From assembly GCF_001507595.1 (NCBI RefSeq), contig NZ_LQBQ01000039.1:1-64000 (forward strand): DNA of 64,000 nucleotides. The letters run 5' to 3'. The position numbers and the translations under genes were made by a program. This document shows positions 18,363 to 27,044 of this stretch, one piece after another (position 1 is the first letter of the stretch; each line of letters starts with the position of its first letter). The notes under the pieces were generated by a model. That model did not search any database, was not told the origin of the DNA, and was given only the letters and a program-made list of their open reading frames with translations. The stretch is from Ruegeria marisrubri (GTDB lineage: Bacteria; Pseudomonadota; Alphaproteobacteria; Rhodobacterales; Rhodobacteraceae).

Positions 18363-19645
18363 CAGGTCAACTCTTCCAGTCGCTGTGCAAGCTGCCGCAG
18401 GTCGGTCTTGCCGGACGAGAGGCGAGGCCAGTCCTTCAGACGGATCAGTTTGCGCGGCGCCTTCATAGTCCCCAGTTTGCGGCGACACTCGGCCTGCAAA
18501 TCTGCAAGGCCTTGACGACCCAGGGCCGCATCGACGAACGCTACCGGAACTGCACCCCGTTTGGGATCCTGACGGGGTAGGACCGCAGCTTGTGAAACAT
18601 TCGGTTGCTCGCGCAGGAAAGCCTCGATCTCCTCGGGGCAGACATTCTGGTCGGCCACGGTGAACATGCGGTTGATGCGTCCTGTCAGGAACAGGTTCCC
18701 CCGCCCGTCGCGATATCCCAGATCGCCGACCGTGAGATAACCGTCGCGCCAGCGCGTGTCAGGCGACTGCCCGGCGGCGTAGCCGTGGAACAGATACGGG
18801 CTTTGCACCCAGATCAACCCGATCTCGCCCGGCCCGCAGTCTGCCCCCTCGGGCGTCGATATTCGGATCTCGACACCGGGATAGGCCCGCCCGATCGAGC
18901 TTGGCGGGCAGGTGTCGTCGGAAATAGTCACAAAACTGGTCTCGGAGGCACCGTAGAACACCGATATCCGAGCCGCTGGGAACATCTGCGCAGCCCGGCA
19001 CTTCGTCTCCTCGTCCAGAAAACCTCCGCCCACGGAAAGCCTGCGCAGCGACGGCAGGGACGTGTCGCCTGCCGCATCGCCCAATTGCCGCAACTGGGTC
19101 GGCGTCACATAGAGGACGGTCGGCTGAATGCCCTGCAATTCCACCCATTGGCGGCGTGGGGTTAGGTCAGAAAGGATGCTCACCCGCGCACCTATGTGCA
19201 ATCCTTCGATCAGAGCGTAGAGAGACAGGGAATGCTGCAGGCCGCCGACCACCGCATAGACATCCGCCGGGCCCAGATCCCAAAGCCGCGAATTGACCTC
19301 GAAACTTGCGATCCACGACCGGTGACTGCGCCGGATCAGTTTCGGCGCAGCGGTGGTTCCCGAACTGGAGCACTGGAAGAAACCTGCCTCGCCGCTCCTT
19401 TCGGCGGGTTGCCCCGTTGCCTGACCAATGCAGAATTCCTGCCCTCTCGCCAGGCAGGTCAGCAGTTGAGGAACAGCATCGCCTACAGGTTTTGGGAGGA
19501 TGAAGCGCACACACCCGTCCTGTGACAGGTCTTCGGCCGTTGCATCCAGCGGAAGGCGACGACCCGGCAGATAGAGTTCAGCTTGCGGGTGAATTCGAAA
19601 CAAGGTGCGGTTTTTCCCCGGTGCCGATGGTGGGTTCTCGGCCAA
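18362..19645 (-). CDS. AMP-forming acyl-CoA ligase (YhfT-like)
   Basis: The protein has 427 aa of the ANL superfamily. Motifs: P-loop SSSGTTAAPK, A5 FYGASETSF, A7/A8 VGDLGYRDGRGNLFLTGR, hinge INRMFTVADQNVCPEEIEAFL, and the A10 lysine in SSGKTDL near the C-terminus. It is shorter than usual long-chain acyl-CoA synthetases because the N-terminal region is reduced. It should activate a carboxylic acid to an acyl-CoA. It is the first gene of an operon with the thiolase-like and MOSC genes. Context with a biotin transporter suggests a biotin-related acid (pimelate-type) as a candidate substrate, which is inference. Confidence 0.8.
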   Translation of the reverse strand: MAENPPSAPGKNRTLFRIHPQAELYLPGRRLPLDATAEDLSQDGCVRFILPKPVGDAVPQLLTCLARGQEFCIGQATGQPAERSGEAGFFQCSSSGTTAAPKLIRRSHRSWIASFEVNSRLWDLGPADVYAVVGGLQHSLSLYALIEGLHIGARVSILSDLTPRRQWVELQGIQPTVLYVTPTQLRQLGDAAGDTSLPSLRRLSVGGGFLDEETKCRAAQMFPAARISVFYGASETSFVTISDDTCPPSSIGRAYPGVEIRISTPEGADCGPGEIGLIWVQSPYLFHGYAAGQSPDTRWRDGYLTVGDLGYRDGRGNLFLTGRINRMFTVADQNVCPEEIEAFLREQPNVSQAAVLPRQDPKRGAVPVAFVDAALGRQGLADLQAECRRKLGTMKAPRKLIRLKDWPRLSSGKTDLRQLAQRLEELT

Positions 19646-19815
19646 TTCTAGATACCGGGGATGGAGTTGCCAAACCAGATTTGACCGGTTGCGCGCTTCG
19701 GCCCTCGGGATGTCGGGCCCCCGCAGGAGCCGAAAACCCTTCTATACGGTCGGAGAAAGACGTTTTACAGTCGCGCCGAAATCGAGTGCCGGAATGAGCT
19801 GAGGGGGATGATAGA

Positions 19816-20682
19816 TTGAAACTGCTGCGATATGGGCCGGTTGGTGCGGAAAGGCCCGGTCTTCTGGATGATGCCGGGCGTGTGCGCGACCTGTCCGACC
19901 ATGTGGCGGACATAGCCGGTGATGCGCTGTTGCCGGAAACCATTGCGCGCCTGTCGGCACTGAAACCCGAGGATCTGCCCTTGGTGGAGGGCATCCCTCA
20001 GCAGGATTTGCGCCTTGGGCCTTGCGTGGGACAGGTGGGCAAATTCGTCTGCATCGGCTTGAACTACGCCGATCATGCCGCCGAGGCCGGAATGGACATA
20101 CCGCCCGAACCGGTGATCTTCAGCAAGTGGACTTCAGCCATCTCGGGGCCGGACGACGGCGTGGAAATTCCCCGCGGCGCGGAGAAGACCGACTGGGAGG
20201 TCGAGCTGGGCATCGTGATCGGCAAGGGCGGCCGATACATCGAAGAAAGCGATGCGCTGGGCCATGTTGCAGGGTTCTGCGTGGTCAATGACGTGACGGA
20301 GCGCGACTACCAGTTCAACCGCGCAGGCACTTGGGACAAGGGCAAGGGAAACGACACTTTCGGCCCCATCGGCCCGTGGCTGGTCACCCCCGACGAGGTG
20401 GGAGATTACGACAGCCTCAAGATCTGGCTCGAGGTGGACGGGCACCGGTATCAGGACGGCACGACCGCGACGATGGTCTACAAGGTGCCGCACCTGATCT
20501 CGTATTGCAGCCAGTTCATGAGCCTGCAGCCGGGCGACATCATCTCGACGGGAACGCCTCCCGGTGTGGGCATGGGGCAAAAGCCACCGGTCTACCTGAA
20601 AGGCGGCGAGGTGATGCGCCTGGGCATCGAGGGGCTGGGCGTGCAGACACAGGCCGTCAGGGTTTGGACGCCCGGCGACTGA
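19816..20682 (+). CDS. Fumarylacetoacetate hydrolase family protein
   Basis: The protein has 288 aa starting at a TTG codon, chosen because GAGGGGG lies about nine bases upstream and the protein begins MKLLRYGPVGAERPGLLDD, the family's usual N-terminus. The FAH fold is seen in FVCIGLNYADHAAEAGMDIPPEPVIFSKW, WEVELGIVIGKGGRYI and GDIISTGTPPGVGMGQKPP, with the metal-binding acidic residues in the E-x-E-L segment. Family members are hydratases, hydrolases, decarboxylases or ureidoglycolate lyase-like enzymes. The particular substrate cannot be given. It is followed by a shared terminator and the TctABC operon. Confidence 0.88.
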   Translation: MKLLRYGPVGAERPGLLDDAGRVRDLSDHVADIAGDALLPETIARLSALKPEDLPLVEGIPQQDLRLGPCVGQVGKFVCIGLNYADHAAEAGMDIPPEPVIFSKWTSAISGPDDGVEIPRGAEKTDWEVELGIVIGKGGRYIEESDALGHVAGFCVVNDVTERDYQFNRAGTWDKGKGNDTFGPIGPWLVTPDEVGDYDSLKIWLEVDGHRYQDGTTATMVYKVPHLISYCSQFMSLQPGDIISTGTPPGVGMGQKPPVYLKGGEVMRLGIEGLGVQTQAVRVWTPGD

Positions 20683-20718
20683 CTGACACCGGAAATCCGA
20701 TCAGGCGGAAAGGCAAAA

Positions 20719-20743
20719 AGGCGGCACCACCGGGGTGCCGCCT
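20719..20743. terminator. Bidirectional Rho-independent terminator between FAH gene and tctA
   Basis: A perfect 10-bp stem (AGGCGGCACC and complement) encloses a five-base loop. On the minus strand it is followed by a U5 run (complement of AAAAA ending at 20719), and on the plus strand by ATTTCCTT. It lies between two convergent stop codons. Confidence 0.85.
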
Positions 20744-20768
20744 ATTTCCTTCTGGTCAGAAACGAGCC

Positions 20769-22307
20769 TCAGTCGGAAATCGCCCCTTCCTCGTCCCGTC
20801 GCGCATGCATCCGCGCCCGGATCACCCGCCCGACGAACAGCGGCAGGATGAAGCCGACAAAGGCGATGACCCACAGCGTGATCGACAGCGGGCTGTCGAC
20901 CAGCGTCCACCAGTCTCCGTTCGAGATCGTCACCGCCCGGCGCAGGTTGTTCTCCATCGTGTTGCCCAGAAGGGTGCCAAGGATGATGGGCACCAGCGGG
21001 ACGTCGAGCTTGCGCAGGACCCACCCCGCGACGCCAAAGCCGATCATGACCAGCAGGTCAAAGCTAGACCCCGAGATGCCGTAGATGCCGACAAAGCTGA
21101 CCATGGCGACGATGGGCATGAGGATGCGCGGCGGCACCATCAGCACGCGGGTGAACAGGCCCACCATCGGGATGTTCATGGCCAGCAGCATGATGTTGGC
21201 GATGAACAGCGCAGCGATCAGGCCCCAGACCACGTCGGGATTGTTTGCGAACAGCAGCGGTCCCGGTGTGATGTTCAGCGACAGCAGCACCGCCAGCAGC
21301 ACTGCGGTCGTCCCCGACCCCGGAACGCCCAGCGACAGCATCGGCACCAGCGCGCCCCCGGCCGCCGCATTGTTGCCCGCCTCGGGCGCGGTGACGCCGC
21401 GCGGATCGCCGGTGCCAAAGGTGTTTTCCCGGTCAACCAGCCGTTTCTCCATCGAGTAGGAGATGAACGAGCCAAGCGATGCCCCGGCCCCTGGCAGGAC
21501 CCCGGCGACGAAGCCCAAGGCCGAGGTGCGCAGCATCGTCGGCGTGCAGGCCTTCAGAACGCCCGGCGCAGGGGTCAGGCGGCCGATGACAACCTTCCTG
21601 GTGTCGGCCTCGGCGCTGCCGTGGCGGTGCTCGAGAAAGATGAACACTTCCGACAGCGCGAACAGCCCCACGATGGCGACAAGGAAATCGATCCCGTCAT
21701 ACAGGTGCACCTCGCCGAAGGTCAGGCGGGGCACGCCGGTCTGGGTGTCCACGCCGATCATCGCAAGGCCCAGCCCCAGCATCGCGGCAAACGCCGATTT
21801 CGCCTGGTTCGAAGATGAGACCCCGCCGAGCGTGGCAAAGGCCAGGGCAAAGAGGGCGAAGTATTCGGCCGGGCCGAACAGCAGCGCGATCTTGACCAGC
21901 TGCGGCGCCAATAGAACCAGGCCCCAGGTCGCCAGAAAGGCGCCGACGAAGGACGCGATGCCGGACAGTGACAGGGCCTCGCCCGCGCGGCCGTTCTGCG
22001 CCATCGGATAGCCGTCGAGGCAGGTCATCATGGCCGGTTCGTCACCGGGGATGTTCAGCAGGATCGAACTGATCCGCCCACCATACATGGCGCCGTAATA
22101 GACCGAGGTCAGCAGGATCAATGAGGGCGTCGCGCCAAGCCCCAAGGTAAAGGCCAGCGGGATCAGGATGGCGACACCGTTCGACGGCCCCAATCCGGGC
22201 AATGCGCCCATGACGGTGCCGAGAAAGCAGCCCAGAAGCGCCAGCAGCAGGTTCTGCCAGGTCAGCGCGATCAGAAAACCGTCGGCGAGTGAAGAAAGCG
22301 TGTCCAT
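20769..22307 (-). CDS. tctA: Tripartite tricarboxylate transporter, large permease TctA
   Basis: The protein has 512 aa and about twelve hydrophobic segments. It has the TctA signature GALPGLGPSNGVAILIPLAF near the N-terminus and the inverted-repeat equivalent GVLPGAGASLGSFISYSMEKR in the second half, followed by GVTAPEAGNNAAAGGALVPMLSLGVPGSGTT. It is the major membrane component of the TTT secondary transporter for a carboxylate. It is last in the tctC-tctB-tctA operon; its terminator is at 20719-20743. Confidence 0.95.
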   Translation of the reverse strand: MDTLSSLADGFLIALTWQNLLLALLGCFLGTVMGALPGLGPSNGVAILIPLAFTLGLGATPSLILLTSVYYGAMYGGRISSILLNIPGDEPAMMTCLDGYPMAQNGRAGEALSLSGIASFVGAFLATWGLVLLAPQLVKIALLFGPAEYFALFALAFATLGGVSSSNQAKSAFAAMLGLGLAMIGVDTQTGVPRLTFGEVHLYDGIDFLVAIVGLFALSEVFIFLEHRHGSAEADTRKVVIGRLTPAPGVLKACTPTMLRTSALGFVAGVLPGAGASLGSFISYSMEKRLVDRENTFGTGDPRGVTAPEAGNNAAAGGALVPMLSLGVPGSGTTAVLLAVLLSLNITPGPLLFANNPDVVWGLIAALFIANIMLLAMNIPMVGLFTRVLMVPPRILMPIVAMVSFVGIYGISGSSFDLLVMIGFGVAGWVLRKLDVPLVPIILGTLLGNTMENNLRRAVTISNGDWWTLVDSPLSITLWVIAFVGFILPLFVGRVIRARMHARRDEEGAISD

Positions 22308-22320
22308 GTCTCAGGCTCCT

Positions 22321-22752
22321 TCAGAAACCGAGCGGGCCTTTGGCCAGCGACAGGCCAAGGACGAGGTGGAAAACCGTGTAGATGCCCAGCGAGGTCCCGG
22401 CACCGACCACGACCGATTGCAGCGGGGCCGTTCCCAACCGCCAGGTCAGATAGGTGGCGGCCAGCGCCGTGGCGATGACAAAGCCAATCTCGGGCAGGAA
22501 CTCGGCATAGAGGATCATCACGACGATCGCGGCGCCGATCTCGGCCAGCCGTCCGAGGGCGGGCCATTCGGGTTCCTCGTCGGGCCGCAGGATGATGGCC
22601 AGCGAGGACAGCGCCAGAATGGACGCAATGATCAGCGGAAAGGCTTTGGGGCCAACCGCGTCGGACAGAAAGCTCTCTTCGATCTGGAGCGTGGCCCAGG
22701 CATAGAAACCGGCCAGCAGGAGCCCGAAGGTTCCGAAGATGCGGTCGCTCAT
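22321..22752 (-). CDS. tctB: Tripartite tricarboxylate transporter, small permease TctB
   Basis: The protein has 143 aa with four hydrophobic segments (FGTFGLLLAGFYAWATL, AFPLIIASILALSSLAIIL). The FLSDAVGPKAFPLII motif is the characteristic TctB stretch. It forms the membrane complex with TctA. It sits between tctC (60 bases upstream) and tctA (13 bases downstream). Confidence 0.92.
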   Translation of the reverse strand: MSDRIFGTFGLLLAGFYAWATLQIEESFLSDAVGPKAFPLIIASILALSSLAIILRPDEEPEWPALGRLAEIGAAIVVMILYAEFLPEIGFVIATALAATYLTWRLGTAPLQSVVVGAGTSLGIYTVFHLVLGLSLAKGPLGF

Positions 22753-22812
22753 GTCTATCTCCCGTAAGGGCCGCGGCGAGGCCGGAATGCCCCGCCGCAG
22801 TCAGGTTCCTGG

Positions 22813-23802
22813 TTACTTGATGATGCCGATCTCGCGCGAGATCGCCTGGATCTTGGCGACCGAGTCGGCCACGAAAGCCTGGAATTCGTCACCCTGCAGG
22901 TCCAGCGGGGCCAGACCGTTGGCCGCCATCACTTCCTTCCACTCGTCGCTGGCATAGAGCTCGGCGATCTTGGAAACCCACGCGTTGTAGGCCTCGTCCG
23001 ACATGCCGCCGGGTGCATAGAAACCGCGCCAGTTGGCGCCGATCGCATCCACGCCCTGTTCCTTGGCGGTCGGGAAATCGGCGAATTCACCCGGCAGGCG
23101 TTCGGGCGAAAGCACGGCGATCACGCGGATGTCGCCCGAGTCGACAAAGCCCTTGGCCTCGGAAATGTCACCGGTAAAGGCCTGAACCGAACCGGCCAGC
23201 AGCTGGGTCACGGCCTCGCCGCCGCCGTCAAAGGCGATGTACTTGACCGAACGGACATCTTCGATGCCATAGGCATTGGCCGCGATCAGAACCTTCAGGT
23301 GATCCCAGCCGCCAACGGCCGAGCCGCCCGCGATGGAAACGGCGGTCGGGTCCGCCTTGATCTGGTCCAGCAGTTCCGGCAGCGTCTGGACCGGGCTGTC
23401 GGCGGCCACGGCGATCACGCCGTAGTCGGCGCCGATGGTGGCCAGCCAGCGCACCTGATCCATCGTGTTGCCGGGATATGCGCCCTGCGCCAGACGTGTC
23501 GCGGTCGCCGACGAGGCTGCCACGATCAGGTCGTTGTCGTCATTGCGCTTGTTCACCACCTCGGCAAAGGCAACGCCGCCGCCGCCACCGGCAAGGTTCA
23601 CCACCTGCATCGTCTTGCTGATGAGCCCAAGATCCTGCAGCGACTTGCCGACCTGGCGGCAGGTGAAGTCCCAGCCGCCGCCCGGGTTCGCCGGCGCGAT
23701 GCATTCCGGGTTTTCCGGCTCGTAGGATTGCGCGGCGGCCATGCTGGCGGCCATGCCGAGTCCCGCCACGGCCAGGGCCATGCGAATGTATTTGAATGCC
23801 AT
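22813..23802 (-). CDS. tctC: Tripartite tricarboxylate transporter substrate-binding protein TctC
   Basis: The protein has 329 aa. A Sec signal peptide ends at about residue 24 (ASMAAAQ). The mature part begins with ECIAPANPGGGWDFTCRQVGKSLQDLGL, the ligand-cradling PANPGGGWD loop of TctC/Bug proteins; later GGSAVGGWDHL and WRGFYAPGGMSDEAYNAW fit the family. It delivers an organic acid to TctAB in the inner membrane. The substrate (citrate, tricarballylate or another carboxylate) cannot be decided. Divergent tctDE very likely controls it. Confidence 0.93.
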   Translation of the reverse strand: MAFKYIRMALAVAGLGMAASMAAAQSYEPENPECIAPANPGGGWDFTCRQVGKSLQDLGLISKTMQVVNLAGGGGGVAFAEVVNKRNDDNDLIVAASSATATRLAQGAYPGNTMDQVRWLATIGADYGVIAVAADSPVQTLPELLDQIKADPTAVSIAGGSAVGGWDHLKVLIAANAYGIEDVRSVKYIAFDGGGEAVTQLLAGSVQAFTGDISEAKGFVDSGDIRVIAVLSPERLPGEFADFPTAKEQGVDAIGANWRGFYAPGGMSDEAYNAWVSKIAELYASDEWKEVMAANGLAPLDLQGDEFQAFVADSVAKIQAISREIGIIK

Positions 23803-23870
23803 GTATTTTCCTCCACATGTTGATCCGGTCCGCGGGTTCCGCAGCCGGATGATGGCCGGAATTTACGGCT

Positions 23871-23892
23871 TGAACCTGTCATGAACCTGTCA
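23871..23892. promoter_or_regulatory. Tandem 11-bp direct repeat, putative TctD operator
   Basis: The sequence TGAACCTGTCA occurs twice in immediate tandem (23871-23881 and 23882-23892). An 11-bp period places two OmpR/PhoB-type winged-helix monomers on the same DNA face, the known mode for this regulator family. It lies in the 119-base gap between divergent tctC and tctD, so it could control both. Confidence 0.6.
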
Positions 23893-23921
23893 CACCCTTT
23901 GGGCCGCAGACGGAGGGGTGG

Positions 23922-24593
23922 ATGCGCATATTGCTTGTCGAGGACGCGGTGGACCTGGCCGAGGCCACGCAAGGCCATCTGGCCCGGAACGGGATTGCCT
24001 GCGACCTGGCGGCCAATGTCGCCGAGGCCGGGGACTGCCTGGCCGTTCAGCGCTACGACGTGGTGATCCTCGATATCAACCTGCCCGACGGTTCGGGCAC
24101 CGATCTGCTGCGCAACCTCCGCAGGGGCGGCAACAACGTGCCCGTGCTAATGCTGACGGCGCAGTTTTCCGTCGATGACAAGGTTTCGGCCTTTGCGCTG
24201 GGCGCCGACGACTACTTGGTCAAACCCTTCGATCACCGAGAACTCGAGGCGCGGCTGCATGCGATGGCGCGGCGCCAGCAGGCCGACAAGTCCGGCGATA
24301 CCGTGATCGGCAGGCTCAGCTACAATGCGGTCTCGGGTGTCGTCCGCGCAGATGGCGAAAGGCTGGACCTGACCCGCCGTGAATTTGCGCTGCTGGGCAT
24401 GTTCGTGCGCCAGCGCGACCAGGTTCTCAGCAAGGAACGGCTGCTCGAAGGGCTGTATTCCTTTGATGATGCGGCCGTGGGGGTGAACGCGATCGAACTT
24501 TACGTCGCACGGCTGCGCAAGAAACTGGTCAATTCCGGGGTCGGTATCCGGACGCTGCGGGGGCTTGGCTACAAGCTGGAAGTCGATGACTGA
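23922..24593 (+). CDS. tctD: Response regulator TctD (OmpR/PhoB family)
   Basis: The protein has 223 aa. The receiver domain (1-~115) has phosphoacceptor Asp51 in VVILDINLPDG, acidic pair ED at 7-8 and the LVKPF lysine. The C-terminal winged helix (~125-220) includes LDLTRREFALLGMFVRQRDQ and IELYVARLRKKL. It should activate the tctCBA operon when phosphorylated by the adjacent kinase. Its stop overlaps the start of tctE by eight bases. Confidence 0.92.
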   Translation: MRILLVEDAVDLAEATQGHLARNGIACDLAANVAEAGDCLAVQRYDVVILDINLPDGSGTDLLRNLRRGGNNVPVLMLTAQFSVDDKVSAFALGADDYLVKPFDHRELEARLHAMARRQQADKSGDTVIGRLSYNAVSGVVRADGERLDLTRREFALLGMFVRQRDQVLSKERLLEGLYSFDDAAVGVNAIELYVARLRKKLVNSGVGIRTLRGLGYKLEVDD

Positions 24594-25983
24594 TCCAGCC
24601 CCAAACGGGCGCAGCCTGTCGCTCACCTCGCGCCTCGCCATCGGTCTGGTGGCGCTGTTGCTTGTCGGCGGCGTCGTTTTGGCTTTGGCGGCTTTTGCCT
24701 ATGGCCGGGTCGCCGCGCGCGAGGCGTTCGACCGCTTGCTGGTCGGTGCCGCCAATGACATCGCCGAGTCCATCTCGATCAGCGATGGCGAGTTGGTGAT
24801 CGACCTGCCGGTTTCGGCCTTCGAACTGCTCGCGCTCGCGAAGGACGACCGGATCGCCTATCAGGTCCGCGGGGTCGATGGTCGGGTCCTGACCGGATAC
24901 GACGACCTGCCGGTGCCGACCCGGGCGCAGCAGCCGGGGCCGGACGAGGCCTTTTTCGACGCCGGTTTCAAGGGAGAGCCCGCGCGGTTCCTGCGCCTGA
25001 CGCGGCGCTTTGCCGAACGCAGCCTGTCGGGTGATGTCGAAGTCATCGTCGGACAGACGCTGCTGGCTCGGAATGAACTGGCCTATGACATCACCCGCAA
25101 TGCGCTGGTCGGTCTGGCCATGGGCGGAGCCGCCATCATCATGCTTGCGCTGCTGATGGTTCGCTCCGCGCTTCGGCCTCTTGGCGATCTCGCGGGTACG
25201 ATCGCGGCGAGGGATCCGCAGGACCTGACCCCGCTGGACCCGCGCGGCCCGAGGGAAATCGCCGTCACCGCCAATGCGATCAACGGGTTCATGCGCAGGC
25301 TGGACCAGCAATTCGATGCGATGCGAAACCTGATCTCGGACACCGCGCACCAGTTGCGCACCCCGGTCGCGGCGCTGCGGGCGCAGTCAGATCTGGCCCT
25401 GCACGAGCAGAACCCCGAGCGGCGCAACCGCCTGGTCGAGCGCATCCACCGTCGCACGGTCAGCCTTGGGCGCTTGCTGGACCAGATGCTGAGCCGCGCG
25501 CTGGTGATCCATCGGCTGGAAAGTGCCCGGCGCGAGATCGTCGATTTGCGCGACATCGCGCTCGACATCGTGGAATCCGGTGACCACATGCTGATCGCTC
25601 CGGGAACCGAAGTGCGCGTCGAGGTCGGGCCAGAGCCCGTGAATGTCAAGGCCGATGCAATCTCGCTGACAGAGGCGGCGAAGAACCTGCTGGGGAATGC
25701 TCTTGCCCATGGCAGGGCGCCGGTCACGGTCGGGGCCGACTTGTCGAATGGCAAGGCAATGCTGTGGGTGGCGGATGCCGGAGAGGGACCGTCCCAGGCG
25801 GTTCTCGAAAGCCTCGGAGAACGGTTCCTGCGCAGCGCGGCCTCACGCGGGGAAAGCGCGGGTCTGGGGTTGTCCATCGCGGGTGCCGTCGCCGAAGCGT
25901 TCGGAGGAAGGCTGGAGTGGGACGCAGGGGCAGGCGGATTTCGCATCTCGATCGTTCTGACCGCGTCGGAGGACGGCCGATGA
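24586..25983 (+). CDS. tctE: Sensor histidine kinase TctE
   Basis: The protein has 465 aa from ATG 24586 (the frame is open a little further upstream inside tctD). Membrane spans are at ~18-40 and ~172-192 with a periplasmic region of ~130 residues between them. A HAMP-like linker follows, then the H-box with His255 (SDTAHQLRTP), an N-box (TEAAKNLLGNALAHG), and G-boxes (VADAGEGPS, AGLGLSIAGAVAEAFGG). It phosphorylates TctD in response to a periplasmic carboxylate or to a ligand-loaded binding protein. It overlaps the next gene by four bases (ATGA). Confidence 0.92.
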   Translation: MTDPAPNGRSLSLTSRLAIGLVALLLVGGVVLALAAFAYGRVAAREAFDRLLVGAANDIAESISISDGELVIDLPVSAFELLALAKDDRIAYQVRGVDGRVLTGYDDLPVPTRAQQPGPDEAFFDAGFKGEPARFLRLTRRFAERSLSGDVEVIVGQTLLARNELAYDITRNALVGLAMGGAAIIMLALLMVRSALRPLGDLAGTIAARDPQDLTPLDPRGPREIAVTANAINGFMRRLDQQFDAMRNLISDTAHQLRTPVAALRAQSDLALHEQNPERRNRLVERIHRRTVSLGRLLDQMLSRALVIHRLESARREIVDLRDIALDIVESGDHMLIAPGTEVRVEVGPEPVNVKADAISLTEAAKNLLGNALAHGRAPVTVGADLSNGKAMLWVADAGEGPSQAVLESLGERFLRSAASRGESAGLGLSIAGAVAEAFGGRLEWDAGAGGFRISIVLTASEDGR

Positions 25984-27017
25984 TCCGCTTCGCCCTTTGC
26001 TTCCTGCTGTTCGCCTCGGCTGCCCCGGCGCAGGAGGCGGTGCAACGCTTCGGCCCCGAAGATGCCGCTGTGACCCTGCGCCTGCGCACGACCACCGACA
26101 TCGCGATTTTCGCGCCCACGGTCGAAGCCTTTCTGGATACCGCCCCCGGGGTCGCAATCCTCTACGAGCAGTGGGGGTCGAACGACCTCTATGCGCTCAG
26201 CCGCGAGGATTGTGCCAGCGGACGCAAGGCGGCCGATATCATCATCAGTTCGGCCGTGCATCAGATGGTCAAGCTGGTCAACGACCGCTGCGCGGCCTCG
26301 TGGCGATCTCCGGCAACCCAGGCCGTGCCCTCGGGTCTGAAATGGCGGGACGAGCTGTGGGGGATCACGCGTGAACCGGCCGTCATGGTCTACAACCGCG
26401 CGCTTGTTCCGCCGGACGAGGTGCCGCTGACCCGCTTTGACCTGCTGGACCTGCTGCGCCCACAGGACTCGCGATATGCCGGGCGCGTGGCGACCTATGA
26501 CATCGAGGCCTCGGGGCTTGGTTTCCTTTTCGCCTTCATCGACTCGCAGGAAGCCTCCACCTTCGGCGCCTTGATGGAGACCTTCGCCCGCACCGGGGCA
26601 ATCGCGACCTGCTGTTCCGCCGAGATCATCGGAGGCGTCATCGAGGGAGACTACCTGATCGCCTACAACGTGCTGGGATCCTACGCGCGTTCGGTTGCAG
26701 CCATTGATAGCAGGCTCGGCATCGTCGAGCCCAGGGACTACACGGTCGTTCTGTCCCGCGCCGCGATGCTGCCCGGCCCCGACGTGCGGCCAGAGGCCGG
26801 CGCCTTTCTGGACTACCTGGTATCGACCGAAGGCAAGATCGCCATGGCCCGAAGTTTTCTCATCTCGGGCGGTGGTGAGGATGAAAGCGGTTCTGACGCG
26901 TCCGACAACGAGACGGCGCGGCGACCGATCCGGTTGTCGCCTTCGCTGCTGGTTGCCGTGGATCAGGCCAATGCCACGCGCTTCATCCGGCGCTGGCGCG
27001 AGGTGTTTGCGCAATAG
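25980..27017 (+). CDS. Periplasmic binding protein-like partner of TctDE (PgtC-like)
   Basis: The protein has 345 aa. A signal peptide ends near residue 19 (SAAPAQ). The rest is an ABC-type periplasmic binding fold (LYALSREDCASGRKAADIIISSAVHQMVKLVNDRC, LWGITREPAVMVYNRALVPPDEVP, YLVSTEGKIAMARSF), not the TctC type, and no permease or ATPase is nearby. The ATG overlaps the tctE stop (ATGA), so it is made with the kinase. Precedent: PgtC, a periplasmic protein in the Salmonella phosphoglycerate two-component locus. I infer a ligand-sensing co-receptor for TctE rather than a transport component. Confidence 0.75.
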   Translation: MIRFALCFLLFASAAPAQEAVQRFGPEDAAVTLRLRTTTDIAIFAPTVEAFLDTAPGVAILYEQWGSNDLYALSREDCASGRKAADIIISSAVHQMVKLVNDRCAASWRSPATQAVPSGLKWRDELWGITREPAVMVYNRALVPPDEVPLTRFDLLDLLRPQDSRYAGRVATYDIEASGLGFLFAFIDSQEASTFGALMETFARTGAIATCCSAEIIGGVIEGDYLIAYNVLGSYARSVAAIDSRLGIVEPRDYTVVLSRAAMLPGPDVRPEAGAFLDYLVSTEGKIAMARSFLISGGGEDESGSDASDNETARRPIRLSPSLLVAVDQANATRFIRRWREVFAQ

Positions 27018-27044
27018 GTTCCCGGTGCTGGACCGGTGAAATCG

